Source: Bradyrhizobium sp. WBAH42 (GTDB lineage: Bacteria > Pseudomonadota > Alphaproteobacteria > Rhizobiales > Xanthobacteraceae). From it: a stretch of DNA of 64,000 nt. Below are positions 44,536 through 53,549 of the stretch, piece by piece. The DNA lies in the NCBI RefSeq assembly GCF_024585265.1, contig NZ_CP036533.1, positions 7,015,001 through 7,079,000 on the forward strand, in the 5' to 3' direction. Within the stretch, counting starts at the first letter, position 1, and each line of letters starts with the position of its first letter. The notes beneath the pieces are model-generated. The model searched no databases, was not told the DNA's origin, and was given only the letters and a program-made list of their open reading frames with translations. A program made the position numbers and the translations under genes.

Positions 44536-44926
44536 CACCCGTTTGAAAAATCGTAAGTTCGACGGAAGAAGCTCTTACTGAGACCTCGCAGGGATCCGTG
44601 CGCTCCTACGCCGGTCACATTGTGGAGAGCCGACTGTTAAATAGGCTCCGAAAAACACCGTTTGAAAAACCGTTTTAGTTCGGCCTTCTCAAACGGTTTG
44701 TCTTAGTAAGTGCTTGATTTGTTTGGTGGGCGCACCAGGGCTCGAACCTGGGACCCGCTGATTAAGAGTTCAGTACTATCCCTTCGCCACAGTTTCTAGA
44801 TGTACGCCGCTACGATGAGTATTGGAGAAGCCCTTTGTTTGTAGGTGTTTCTCGCATAGTTTCGCGCTCCGTCGAACTCAAACCTCCCAACTGCTCAATC
44901 CGCCAACACCGTTTGAAAACCGTTTT
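44536..44926. repeat. CCGTTTGAAAA repeat sites flanking the tRNA-Lys fragment
   Basis: CCCGTTTGAAAAATCG (44536-44553), CACCGTTTGAAAAACCGTTT (44656-44676), the inverted TCAAACGGTTTG (44689-44700) and CACCGTTTGAAAACCGTTTT (44907-44926) share one core. The last lies 20 bp before the integrase start. They look like arm-type binding sites for the integrase or an excisionase. Confidence 0.6.
44724..44774 (-). repeat. tRNA-Lys 3' fragment, probable attachment-site remnant
   Basis: On the minus strand CAGGTTCGAGCCCTGGTGCG and CCCACCA give the T arm and acceptor 3' end. The preceding CTCTTAATC gives the anticodon loop (anticodon CTT, Lys). Upstream the similarity breaks off inside the anticodon arm. 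It is a partial tRNA copy beside an integrase gene, as expected of an att site. Confidence 0.7.
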
Positions 44927-44946
44927 GGCGGCCGTGGACTCTCGTA

Positions 44947-46331
44947 ATGACCGATATTCGAATTTCTCTCACCGACAAGGCAATCGCTCAATTACCCGCT
45001 CCGAAAGAAGGCTGGTACCTAGCGCGTGATACAGAACTGAAGGGCTTTTTCGTGGTCATTGGAAAGCGACGGAGAACCTTTACCGTCCAAGGTGACCTGA
45101 GACGCGGTGGCAAGCGGGCTTCATCCATTAGGGTTTCCATTGGCGATGCTGGTGAGATGTCGACCCGCGCTGCGCGCGCCACTGCCAAGGAGTACTTGGC
45201 CCAGATTAGCCGCGGACGGCACCCAAAGGACGAAAAACAAACCGAAGCACCGCATCCCGATCCGGCGATGGCAATTGGCGGGAGGGTCGCGAGTATCACT
45301 CTCAGGCAGGCCTGGGAACGGTATCTCGATGCGCATCTTATCCGGAAGAACCGCAGCGAAAAGACCATCGAGGGCTACGCGATCACGTCGAACGGATTTT
45401 TGCGGAATGGCTCGATACCACCCTCCATGAGCTCGCAACCGATCCGGCTCGGGTGGCCAAGAAGCACGATGAAGTCACACGAGATAACGGGCCTTACATT
45501 GCCAATGGAAGCATGCGGACCCTGCGAGCCATCTACAATCATGCTCGGAAGACGAACAGGTCGCTGCCGTCAGATAATCCAGCCGATGCGGTCGACTGGA
45601 ATGTCGAGCAGCGCCGCAATACCGGCATGGGATCGGCTGACTTGAAGGGCTGGTTTGCGCAGCTCGCCACTTTCGACAACCCGATCCGCAGAGAGTTCCA
45701 CCTCTTCACTCTCCTATGCGGTTCGAGGCCTACCGCTCTCCAGGAAGCCAAGCCGGAACACATCGACTTTCGGCGCCGCACTCTGCACATCGCCAAACCG
45801 AAGGGTGGCAAGAAGAAGGCCTTCGATATTCCCCTGTCGCGACAGATGATCCTTTGCCTCGTCCGCGCAATCCGATTTGCTCGGCACATCTATCCTCTGC
45901 AAGCACAAGAGTGGGTGTTTCCCGCCGACAGCGCATCGGGGCATTTGGCGGAAACAAAAGAGGACCGGGAAATGCTATCGAAGTGGGGCAACGACCTCCG
46001 TCAGAACTTCCGTACGCTCGCAACCGCGGCCGGCGTATCCGAGGTCGACGCCAAGCTCTTGATGAACCATGCCATTCCCGGGGTAAACGCCGGCTACATT
46101 ACGCGGCACAAACTTCTCGAAGATCATCTGCGCAGCCAGCAGCAGGCGATCAGCAGCGCCGTATTTGATGCGTTAGGCCCGTCGACAAGCCAAGAGGGCG
46201 CGCTGCGGGATTGGCTCGGAAGAGGTGGTATCCGACGAGCAAGCCAACGCGCGGCGTCCGATAGGAAACAAAGCGTAGTCTGCCAAGTTGCTCAAATTAA
46301 AGAAGAATCATTCTGGAACTCGGCCGGGTGA
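44947..46331 (+). pseudogene. Tyrosine integrase, split by one frameshift
   Basis: The N-terminus is an arm-DNA-binding DUF4102-type domain (ISLTDKAIAQLPAPKEGWYL, GFFVVIGKRRRTFTVQG), then a core-binding domain up to KTIEGY. Adding one C at about 45378 (CTACGCGATC to CTACCGCGATC) lets the frame continue as DHVERIFAEWLDTTLHELAT. The downstream frame carries the catalytic domain: LLCGSRPTALQEAK with the first Arg, LRQNFRTLATAAGVS, LLMNHAIPGVNAGYI with the His and Tyr. The intact protein would have about 460 residues. It lies next to the tRNA-Lys fragment, facing away from it, so it belongs to an element extending to the right, or it marks the right end of the left element. Confidence 0.82.
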
Positions 46332-46365
46332 ACGTTCGACGCTGTCGAGTATGCAAAGCAGTCCC

Positions 46366-47697
46366 TCAGCCCGCCGGGCGGGGCAGGCCGAGCGAATCTC
46401 GCAAGGTCGAGCCGTCGTACTCCGTCCGGAACAAGCGGCGACGTTGCAGCTCCGGCACGAGACTGTGGACCAGCACCTCCAACCCACGCGGAAGATATGG
46501 GACCTGCAACATGAAGCCGTCGCAGGCGCCGGCCTCGAACCACTCCTGCATGCGATCGGCCACCGCACCGGGCGTGCCGGCGAAGCCGCTGGTGGTTCGC
46601 CCCGCGCCATAACGCTGTCCTAGTTCGGCGAGGCTCAGGCCCGAGCGCCGCGCCAGTTCGGAGACCTCGCGGTAATGCCCTTCGACGCCGGGAACGTCGA
46701 GATTCTCGGGTAGGACCTGATCCTGCGGGAAACGCGAGAGATCGACGCGGAGATGATAGGACAAGGTCGAGAGGCCCGACACGGGATGCGAGAGTTCGTG
46801 GAGCTGGTCGTGCAGCGCCTTGGCCTGCTTCTCCGTGTCGCCGATCACCGGGACGATGCCGGGCAGCACCTTGATCGTATCGGGGTCGCGGCCGAAACGG
46901 GCCGCGCGGGCGCGCAGGTCGTTGCGGAATTCGACAGCGACATCGATCAGGCCCGGCGTCACGAAGATGATCTCAGCCCATCGCGCCGCGAAATCGCGAC
47001 CACGATCCGAGGCGCCGGCCTGGATGAAGACTGGGCGCCCCTGCGGCGGCCGACTGACATTGAGCGGGCCCTGCACGTTGAACCATTTGCCGGAATGATC
47101 GATCCGGTGCACCCGCGCAGGGTCGGCGAACAGCGGCGTCTGGCGATCCCGGACCAGCGCACTATCTTCCCACGAATCCCACAGCTTGGTCACAACCTCG
47201 AGGAATTCGTCGGCGCGCTCGTAGCGGCCCTCGCGCGAAAGCTGCTCGGTCAGGCCGAAATTGCGCGCCTCCGCCTCCTGGAACGAGGTGACGATGTTCC
47301 AGGCGGCGCGGCCACCGCTGAGATGGTCGAGCGTCGCAAGCGCGCGCGCCAGCACATAAGGCTGGGCGTAGGTCGTGGAAATGGTGGCGCCGAGACCGAG
47401 ATGCTTGGTCGCGCCCGCGATGATCGAGAGCACGACCAGCGGATCGAGCCGCAGCGCGCCCAGCGCGCCATAGCGAAGCTGGCTGTCGAGGCTGCTGCCC
47501 AGCGTGTCGGGGATCGCGAGGATGTCGGCGATGAACAGAAGATCGAAGCGCCCCTGCTCCAGCAGCCGGCCGATATTCTGATAGTACGCAGCGGACAACA
47601 GATCGCCATTCGCTTCCGGATGCCGCCATCCGGCATGGCTGCCGGAGACGGGACCTGCGGAGACAAAGGCGGCGAGGTGCAGTTTCTTGTCAGGCAT
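46366..47697 (-). CDS. FMN-dependent LLM-class monooxygenase (NtaA/SnaA/DmoA type)
   Basis: This 443-residue protein starts MPDKKLHLAAFVSAGPVSGS and has the LLM-family blocks FDLLFIADILAIPDTLG, LDPLVVLSIIAGATKHLGLG, LDHLSGGRAAWNIVTSFQEA and GRPVFIQAGASDRGRDFAAR. These enzymes use reduced flavin to oxidise or desulfurise organic substrates. Downstream-to-upstream neighbours on the same strand are OsmC and an Ssu-type transporter, which points to use of an organosulfur or related compound. The substrate cannot be read from sequence. Confidence 0.88.
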   Translation of the reverse strand: MPDKKLHLAAFVSAGPVSGSHAGWRHPEANGDLLSAAYYQNIGRLLEQGRFDLLFIADILAIPDTLGSSLDSQLRYGALGALRLDPLVVLSIIAGATKHLGLGATISTTYAQPYVLARALATLDHLSGGRAAWNIVTSFQEAEARNFGLTEQLSREGRYERADEFLEVVTKLWDSWEDSALVRDRQTPLFADPARVHRIDHSGKWFNVQGPLNVSRPPQGRPVFIQAGASDRGRDFAARWAEIIFVTPGLIDVAVEFRNDLRARAARFGRDPDTIKVLPGIVPVIGDTEKQAKALHDQLHELSHPVSGLSTLSYHLRVDLSRFPQDQVLPENLDVPGVEGHYREVSELARRSGLSLAELGQRYGAGRTTSGFAGTPGAVADRMQEWFEAGACDGFMLQVPYLPRGLEVLVHSLVPELQRRRLFRTEYDGSTLRDSLGLPRPAG

Positions 47698-47699
47698 GA

Positions 47700-48125
47700 T
47701 CAGCTCACAGTCCAGGAGATCTCGACGGGACCGCCACGCTTCAACGTATTGTAGATCGGGCAGTTGGCGGTGAAGCCGGCGACCAGCGTCTCGGCCTCGC
47801 CCGCCGTCACGCCGGACAGGCGCACCGCGATACGAATCCATTCGTATTGCGTCGGATCGGTCGCGTGACGGCGGAACGAGACTTCGGATCCGGCCTCCCG
47901 CAGTACAATCCCCTGCTCTTTCGCTGTCTTCTGGATCAGCCCGAGCGAGCAGCTGCCGAGCGAGGACAGCAGCAATTCGCCGGCGTTGATCGCCTCGCCG
48001 GGGCCCCCGACGGCCACGCGCTGGTCCGAGACGAAATGGTTCGTCCTTGCCGTGAGCAAATAGCGGCCGAACTGGCCGATGGTGGCAGAGGTGATCGACA
48101 CCGTCTCGCCCGTCTGAGCGTTCAT
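47700..48125 (-). CDS. OsmC-family protein
   Basis: This 141-residue protein has the OsmC features FVSDQRVAVGGPGEAINAGE, LLLSSLGSCSLGLIQKTAKE with the first cysteine, and FTANCPIYNTLKRG with the second. OsmC/Ohr proteins reduce hydroperoxides with a Cys pair. The next gene on the strand, the monooxygenase, begins only a few bases after its stop. The link suggests handling of peroxides or thiols formed in the pathway. The upstream gene encodes the transporter binding protein. Confidence 0.85.
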   Translation of the reverse strand: MNAQTGETVSITSATIGQFGRYLLTARTNHFVSDQRVAVGGPGEAINAGELLLSSLGSCSLGLIQKTAKEQGIVLREAGSEVSFRRHATDPTQYEWIRIAVRLSGVTAGEAETLVAGFTANCPIYNTLKRGGPVEISWTVS

Positions 48126-48156
48126 GATGCTTCCCTCGTGTTATCAGCGTCGACGC

Positions 48157-49219
48157 TTAGGCACCGAGCTCCAGCGCGACGGCCTTCTTCGCCGTGTCGA
48201 ACTGCGTGCCAAGCAGGAACGACCGGACGTCGACCTTGTTCGGGAGCACGCCGAGCGCGTGGAAATTGTCGGCGAGATCCTGGGTCGATGCTGCCGCCGC
48301 TTCATCGATCGGCTTGAGCGCAACCGCGGTCGACTCGGACAGCCTGGCATCGCGGACAAGCTTCTCGTAGACGGCCTGCTCAGTCCCGTTCGGCGGAAAG
48401 CCGCCTTGCGAGGCCCATAGCGCGACGGATTCGGCCGGATGCGCGAAGATATAAGCCTGGGTCTCACGGATGATCTTCACGAACTTGGCGAAGAGCTGCG
48501 GATACTTCACCGCGACGTCACTGCGCGCGACGTAGAAGGCGTAATCGTAGGTCTTCACATCAGGCAGCAGGCGGGCCTTGCCGCCGAGCTTTGTCAGCGC
48601 CAGCGCCGTGGCCGGCTGCCAGTGAATCCAGCCATCGATGCTTCCCTGCGCGAAAGCCGTGAACGCATCCGCCCCGCTCAGGCTGACGGCCTGCACATCA
48701 GACAATCTGAGGCCGGCGGTCTCCAGGTATTTGATCAGGCTGTAGGTGCCCGTCGTGCCGTTCTGATGGGCGATCTTCTTGCCTTTGAGATCGGCCGCGG
48801 TCTTGATCGAGGAATTGGCCTGCACCAGGAAGTCGACCTCATCGACCGGCAACGGGTAGGCCGCAAGCGGCACGATCGGAACGCGCGCCGGAACAGCGTT
48901 CACGACTGCGGTAGCGGTCGCGAAGGTGAAGTCAACCGAACCGGCCTTGATCGCCTCCATCACCGGCAGCGATGCAGTGAAGCCGGGTTGCCAGACGACC
49001 TTGGTGCCGAGCTCCTGCTCGAGATTGCGGCCGCCCACGCCCGCCCGCAGCGATGCCCAGACGCCGGTGCGGCCGTCGCCGATGACCGCGACGGTCAGTT
49101 GCTGCGGCACGGCGTGGGCGGCATTCGCTCGCGGTGCTCCACCCGCACCGGTCGCGGCCGCGGCAAATCCCGCACCGATCGACAGCACTGCGACGGCGCG
49201 TCGAACCACCAAAAGTCAT
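48157..49219 (-). CDS. SsuA-type ABC transporter substrate-binding protein
   Basis: This protein of about 350 residues has a signal-peptide-like start (VAVLSIGAGFAAAATGAGG), then PQQLTVAVIGDGRTGVWASL, AIKAGSVDFTFATATAVVNA, DLKGKKIAHQNGTTGTYSLI and GSIDGWIHWQPATALAL, as in aliphatic-sulfonate or taurine binding proteins. The long frame starts at TTG 49212, but an ATG at 49219 with AAAGGA upstream lies in another frame. A one-base indel inside the signal sequence is therefore possible. It feeds the SsuB/SsuC components upstream on the same strand. Confidence 0.82.
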
Positions 49220-49239
49220 ATCGTCATCCTTTCGCTTTA

Positions 49240-49963
49240 TTATGCAACAGTGGCCAAATCGCGCTCGGCCGTCAGCAGGCCGTCGAGCAGCTCCTCTTTC
49301 AGAGCCGACATCACCGAGGCTCCACGATGCCGCGGACGCGACTGGTCGAAGATCAGATCGCGCGCGATGCCGCCGTCCTTGACAAGGAGCACGCGATCGG
49401 AGAGCAGCAACGCCTCCTCGACGTCATGCGTGACCAGCACGACGGTCCGGTGCCGCGCAATGAGTAACTGCCCCAAGAGCAACTGCATCGCAGCGCGAGT
49501 GATGGCGTCGAGCGCTCCGAACGGCTCGTCCAGCAGCAGCAGATCCGGCTCGTGGATCAGCGCCCTCGCCAGCGCCACACGCTGGCGCTGTCCGCCGGAC
49601 AGCCCGACCGGAAATTCACCTTCGCGCCCCTGCAACCCGACGGCCTCGAGGATGCACGCGGCCTCGTGCTTTCGGCCCCTGATGCCCAGCAACACGTTGC
49701 CGAGCACAGTCCGCCACGGCAGCAGACGGTCCTCCTGGAACATCAGCCGCACATCCGCCGCTGGTCGTCCGGAGCTCGATGCGGCCACGCGAGGGCGCGT
49801 CCAGCCCCGCCACAAGACCAAGGAGCGTCGACTTGCCGGCGCCGCTCGGCCCGATGATCGAAACGAACTGGCCCGCCGCGATGTCGAGATCGACTTTCTC
49901 AAGGACCTTGCGCCCGGCGAATGATTTGCTGACCGAACGCAGGCTGACGCTGGCGCCGCTCAT
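49240..49963 (-). pseudogene. SsuB-type ABC transporter ATPase, split by one frameshift
   Basis: The N-terminus (49963 to about 49777) has SVSKSFAGRKVLEKVDLDIA and Walker A GPSGAGKST. The rest (about 49770 to 49240) in another frame has FQEDRLLPWRTVLGNV as the Q loop, LSGGQRQRVALARAL as signature, LLLLDEPFGALD as Walker B and VLVTHDVEEALLLSDRVLL as H loop. Removing one C from GAGCTCCGGACG at about 49769-49777 joins them. The intact protein would have about 240 residues, the family size. It would energise uptake of the sulfur compound. Confidence 0.85.
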
Positions 49964-50345
49964 GCCTTCACCCCGTCAGCATAGTTCGGATGCCAGCGCA
50001 GCAGCCGACGTTCGATCAGCCGCGTGATGAAATCCGACAGCCAGCCTGCGATGGCATAGAGAATGATGGCCAGCACGATGCTGTCGATACGCAGCAACTC
50101 ACGGGCATTCTGCACCAGGTAGCCGACGCCATCACGTGAGGCGATGGTTTCACCCACCACCAGCGTGAGCCAGGCCACACCAAGTGCATAGCGCATACCG
50201 ACCAGGATCGGCTGAAGCGCCGCCGGAAGGATGATGGATAAAACCACTTCGGAACGCCCGAGGCCGTAGGATTTTCCAAGCTCGATCAGCTTGGGGTCGG
50301 CATTGCGAATGCCCCCGACCGTGTTGATGTAGACCGGGAATAGCG
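49960..50345 (-). pseudogene. SsuC-type ABC permease, 5'-truncated
   Basis: The frame carries the C-terminal half of a permease: YINTVGGIRNADPKLIELGK, SEVVLSIILPAALQPILVGM, RYALGVAWLTLVVGETIASR and SIVLAIILYAIAGWLSDFIT, with three membrane segments. Upstream of about 50345 the homology stops; the in-frame residues (PTFWLRRHRCRKSQ) are unrelated. About 120 N-terminal residues are missing. A recombination event apparently joined the tyrosinase-like operon here, so the transporter cannot work as it stands. Confidence 0.8.
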
Positions 50346-50506
50346 CCCCCTCGCGCGGAGGCTGTGACTTTCGACATCTATGCCGTCGTAGCCAGAATGT
50401 AGGCACTCCAGCAGAAGCGGCAGGCGCGTTGGCAGCTTGCAGCTGCATCGTCAACTGAGACGGCTGTCAACTACCAAGTGTCTAAGCATACCAGCGGGAG
50501 CGCTAC

Positions 50507-51349
50507 ATGTTAAAAGTACCGCAGAACGTAGCCTTGCCTAGTGAGGTCATCACCGTGATGGCGAGCAGAGCCCACAGAATGCATCACTATCTTTGGCATC
50601 AAACACGAAACGGTTGGGCTCGCTATCCGGCTGCCACGCGATCCGATCTCGATAAACTTGGGTGGATGCCGCCGCGCGTCGCATCTTGATTGGGAAACCA
50701 ATGTCGTGCTCGACAACCATGCCGGCGAAGACTTCTTGTTCATGCATAGGCAGATGATTAGGACGGTCAACGCCATCTGGCAGAGGAGCGCATGTTTCGC
50801 GATCCCGATTTCCTGCGCTCGGTGAGCCTTGGCCGGTTCGGCAGTATGATCGAAGCCACCATCCACGATGCCATGCACATGCGCTGGTCCGCCAAGCCGA
50901 GTGGCGGTATTCGTCCCGACACATCGGGGGACGGAAGCACTGGCGGGGTTATCAGGATCGATCCCAAATGGGACGATCCCATGTACGACTTCCTCGCAGA
51001 CGGCTATGCAGCACACGTCAACCCGATCTTCTGGCGCATTCACGGCTGGGTCGATGATCGAATCTCGGATTGGATGATCGCCAATGGTATAAGAATCGGT
51101 TTTCATACTTCTAGGGTGGAGCCGCACTGGTTGGGAACTTGGCACGGCGTTCTGCCGACCGGGCCTGCGCTCGCATCATTTGCCTGCGCCCACGATCATC
51201 ACGACGGCGGTGATGGACACGAGCACGCGCACGATCACGGTCACCACCACGGCGACCCTCACTACACGCAAAAGCTCGAGCACGCCGTGAGCGTGGTGCA
51301 AAAGAGCGGCGTCATTCATCATATCTATGCGCGTACTCAGTGCCGTTAG
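50507..51349 (+). pseudogene. Tyrosinase-like dicopper protein, frameshifted twice
   Basis: A start with GGGAG six bases upstream opens VPQNVALPSEVITVMASRAH and MHHYLWHQTRNGW. Near 50681 the frame must change to give HLDWETNVVLDNHAGEDFLF followed by MHRQMIRTVNAIWQ, and near 50787 again to give MFRDPDFLRSVSLGRFGSMI and EATIHDAMHMRWS. Later VNPIFWRIHGWVDDRISDW resembles the CuB region of tyrosinases, and the tail is very His/Asp-rich (HDHHDGGDGHEHAHDHGHHH). Together it is one protein of about 280 residues. The ATG at 50792 has GGAG nearby, so the last part might be translated alone. Confidence 0.6.
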
Positions 51350-51361
51350 AAGAGAATTGCT

Positions 51362-51775
51362 ATGGAGATAAATCCATTCGTCGGGTCGTGGAAGTATCGC
51401 AGCTTCTACAATCAGCCGCAAAAGCTGGATGACCTAAACAAGCTATTGTTTGGCGAGGGCGAGCTGAGGATCGAGCGGGCCTGCCCACTTGGCCTTGAGG
51501 GGACCGGCACTTTCGGCGATGGCTACGAAGTCCGGCTCCGAGGCAGCTGCGGTTTCGGGTTTCCAGCAGCCGTGCGTATGCAAGCGACCGGTACCGGCGC
51601 GAACAATCCGGGTTGGGTCTATGATTATGCGGGATATCTCGTCCCTGCCTGGCCACACGGCGTTGATCAACGCCCCGCCATTGTCGGCTCTGTCATCAGG
51701 ACAGCATCTTACATTGAAAACGGCGAGGTCCGACCCGCGGGGCTCGTGGCGACATTTATCGCGGTGAGGCTCTAG
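51362..51775 (+). CDS. Hypothetical protein of the tyrosinase-like operon
   Basis: This 137-residue protein reads MEINPFVGSWKYRSFYNQPQ, LFGEGELRIERACPLGLEGT, YEVRLRGSCGFGFPAAVRMQ and WVYDYAGYLVPAWPHGVDQR. The pattern suggests a beta-barrel of lipocalin-like type; the family is unnamed to me, though I have a sense of similar proteins beside tyrosinase-like genes. It starts 12 bp after the tyrosinase-like frame. It may bind the substrate or product. Confidence 0.65.
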   Translation: MEINPFVGSWKYRSFYNQPQKLDDLNKLLFGEGELRIERACPLGLEGTGTFGDGYEVRLRGSCGFGFPAAVRMQATGTGANNPGWVYDYAGYLVPAWPHGVDQRPAIVGSVIRTASYIENGEVRPAGLVATFIAVRL

Positions 51776-51819
51776 CATTTCAGTCGGGTAGCGCGCAGGC
51801 ATGTAGATGAGTGAGAGAC

Positions 51820-53549
51820 ATGGATAAAGCGACAGCGTTCCTTGGCGATGATCCCAACGTGGCCCTTGGCGCACTTAACGAAGTATTCAAGGAGCATGTT
51901 CTGCCCTTTCTATCCGGCTGGTGGGATCCGGATGGTGCGATCCCGACTGCCGAGGAGATTGCGGCGCTTCAAGCGGCCATCTTGAGGCGCGCCAGCGAGT
52001 CGCCGCTTCCGCCTAGCTACGAGCATTTGCCTGAATTGTTGAGGCGCCTTGCTGAGGGTCTGCGCTTCAATAGGCGCAACTACGTCAATATTCACCCAGG
52101 CCCGTTCGTCCCCTCGACGCTCGCGAGCTTCGTGGCGTCAATCCAGAACCCGAACAACATCGTGGAGGAGGTGTCCAAGGCGACGACTGCGATGGAGCAC
52201 GAGGCCGTCGCATGGATGGCGAAGAATCTCTTCGGTCTGGTGGAAAGTAGCGGTTTTTGGGCAATGTCGTATCGGGCGGAACGGTTGCTAACATGATTGC
52301 GCTGCTGGTTGCGCGAGACTACACCTACGACAAGCTGAATCGGCCGCGCCCTAGCCGCGTCGGTTCGCGAGGAATTGCCGGGCTCAAGCCGGGAGTTGTG
52401 CTCGGAACGGCGGCAAGTCATTACTCGATTGAGAAGGCACTCTGGTTCCTCGGCCTCGGCCACGAAGATCTCGTTCGCGTGCCCGTCTGCTACGACGAGG
52501 CCATGGCGGCGGAAGCCTTCAGGCAGGAGCGCTTTCTGGAAGGAGTACGTCACGAACCGTGGCGCAGCCGCCTGCATACAGCCGTGGCTGCCGATCGCAA
52601 GCTCGGCGCTGCCGAGCTCGTAGACTTCTACAGTGGCAAGCAGAATCCGTTCGGCCTGCAACCCCTCGGATCGGACATCATGAAGACGCTCTATTCCTGC
52701 TTCGAGTTCGACGTGCCACTGATAGCAAGCATCCTTACGCTCGGCACGACGGACACAGGAACGATCGAGCGCGTGGACACCGAGGCTGTCGATCTGCTCC
52801 GGGAAGAAGACGTGTACATCCATGTCGATGCTGCCACCGGCGGATTTGCCTTCGTTAGCGACGACGTCAAGACCAAAATGAACAAGCTCGACGCGATCGA
52901 CTCATTCACCATCGATCCGCACAAGATGGGTTTCCTTCACTATCCATGCGGTGCGGTTGTCTTCCGTGATCGAGGCTTTCGCGAGCAGATTTATCATCAA
53001 GCGCCTTACCTCGGTCCGCTTGCGCCGACGCTTGAGGGCTCGCGGCCAGGCGGGCCGAGTGCCGCGTTGTGGTTCGCCCTGAAGACGATCGGTGTCGATG
53101 GCTATAAGCAGATGGTCAATCATCTGTTGAAGTTTGCCAGCGAGCTGAACAAGGCGTTCGCTACGAGTAAACAATTCCAAGTCCTCCATCGCGTCGATTT
53201 GAACGCCATGGCGGTCGCACCGTTCCCGGAGGACAGCGAAACGCGACGCGATGTCAACGGCCTGGTTCGGGCGGTGCGAGAGAAGGTACTCCAGCGCTCG
53301 AAGTTCCTAGTGAATATCGACAGGCACCTTTCGGCAGTTAAAGTCCGCAACGATCCGAACCAGCCCGAATCGGACATCGTCGACATCGGGGCCTTGCGCA
53401 TCGTGGTCACGAACCCGCTGGTCGAGCTTGATGATGCGCAGCGTCTGGTCGATGACTTGTGCACCTATTTGGTTGAGGCACGCGCTGAGGCTGGCAAAGG
53501 CCTCGCCCGTCCCACGTCAACTCTGCGCAGCTTCAGCGAGGAGCCGTGA
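51820..53549 (+). pseudogene. PLP-dependent amino acid decarboxylase, split by one frameshift
   Basis: The N-terminus (51820-52258) has KEHVLPFLSGWWDPDGAIPT, FNRRNYVNIHPGPFVPSTLA and EHEAVAWMAKNLFGLVESSG. The rest in another frame has GNVVSGGTVANMIALLVARD, ILTLGTTDTGTIERVD, YIHVDAATGGFAFVSDD with the PLP-binding Asp, and FTIDPHKMGFLHYPCGAV with the PLP lysine. Restoring a sixth T in the T-run at 52254-52258 joins them as SGFLGNVVSGG. The intact enzyme would have about 576 residues and belongs to the group II (Glu/Tyr/aromatic) decarboxylases. The substrate is open, but a tyrosinase-like neighbour favours an aromatic one. Confidence 0.8.

Noticed and set aside
44484..44774. Complete tRNA genes
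   Set aside because: Only the T arm, acceptor 3' end and part of the anticodon arm are present in both cases; the 5' halves are missing.
46753..47754. Plus-strand frame of 333 codons
   Set aside because: It is antisense to the LLM monooxygenase gene.
48439..49467. Plus-strand frames of 342 and 332 codons over the transporter genes
   Set aside because: They are antisense to the SsuA and SsuB genes and show no family features.
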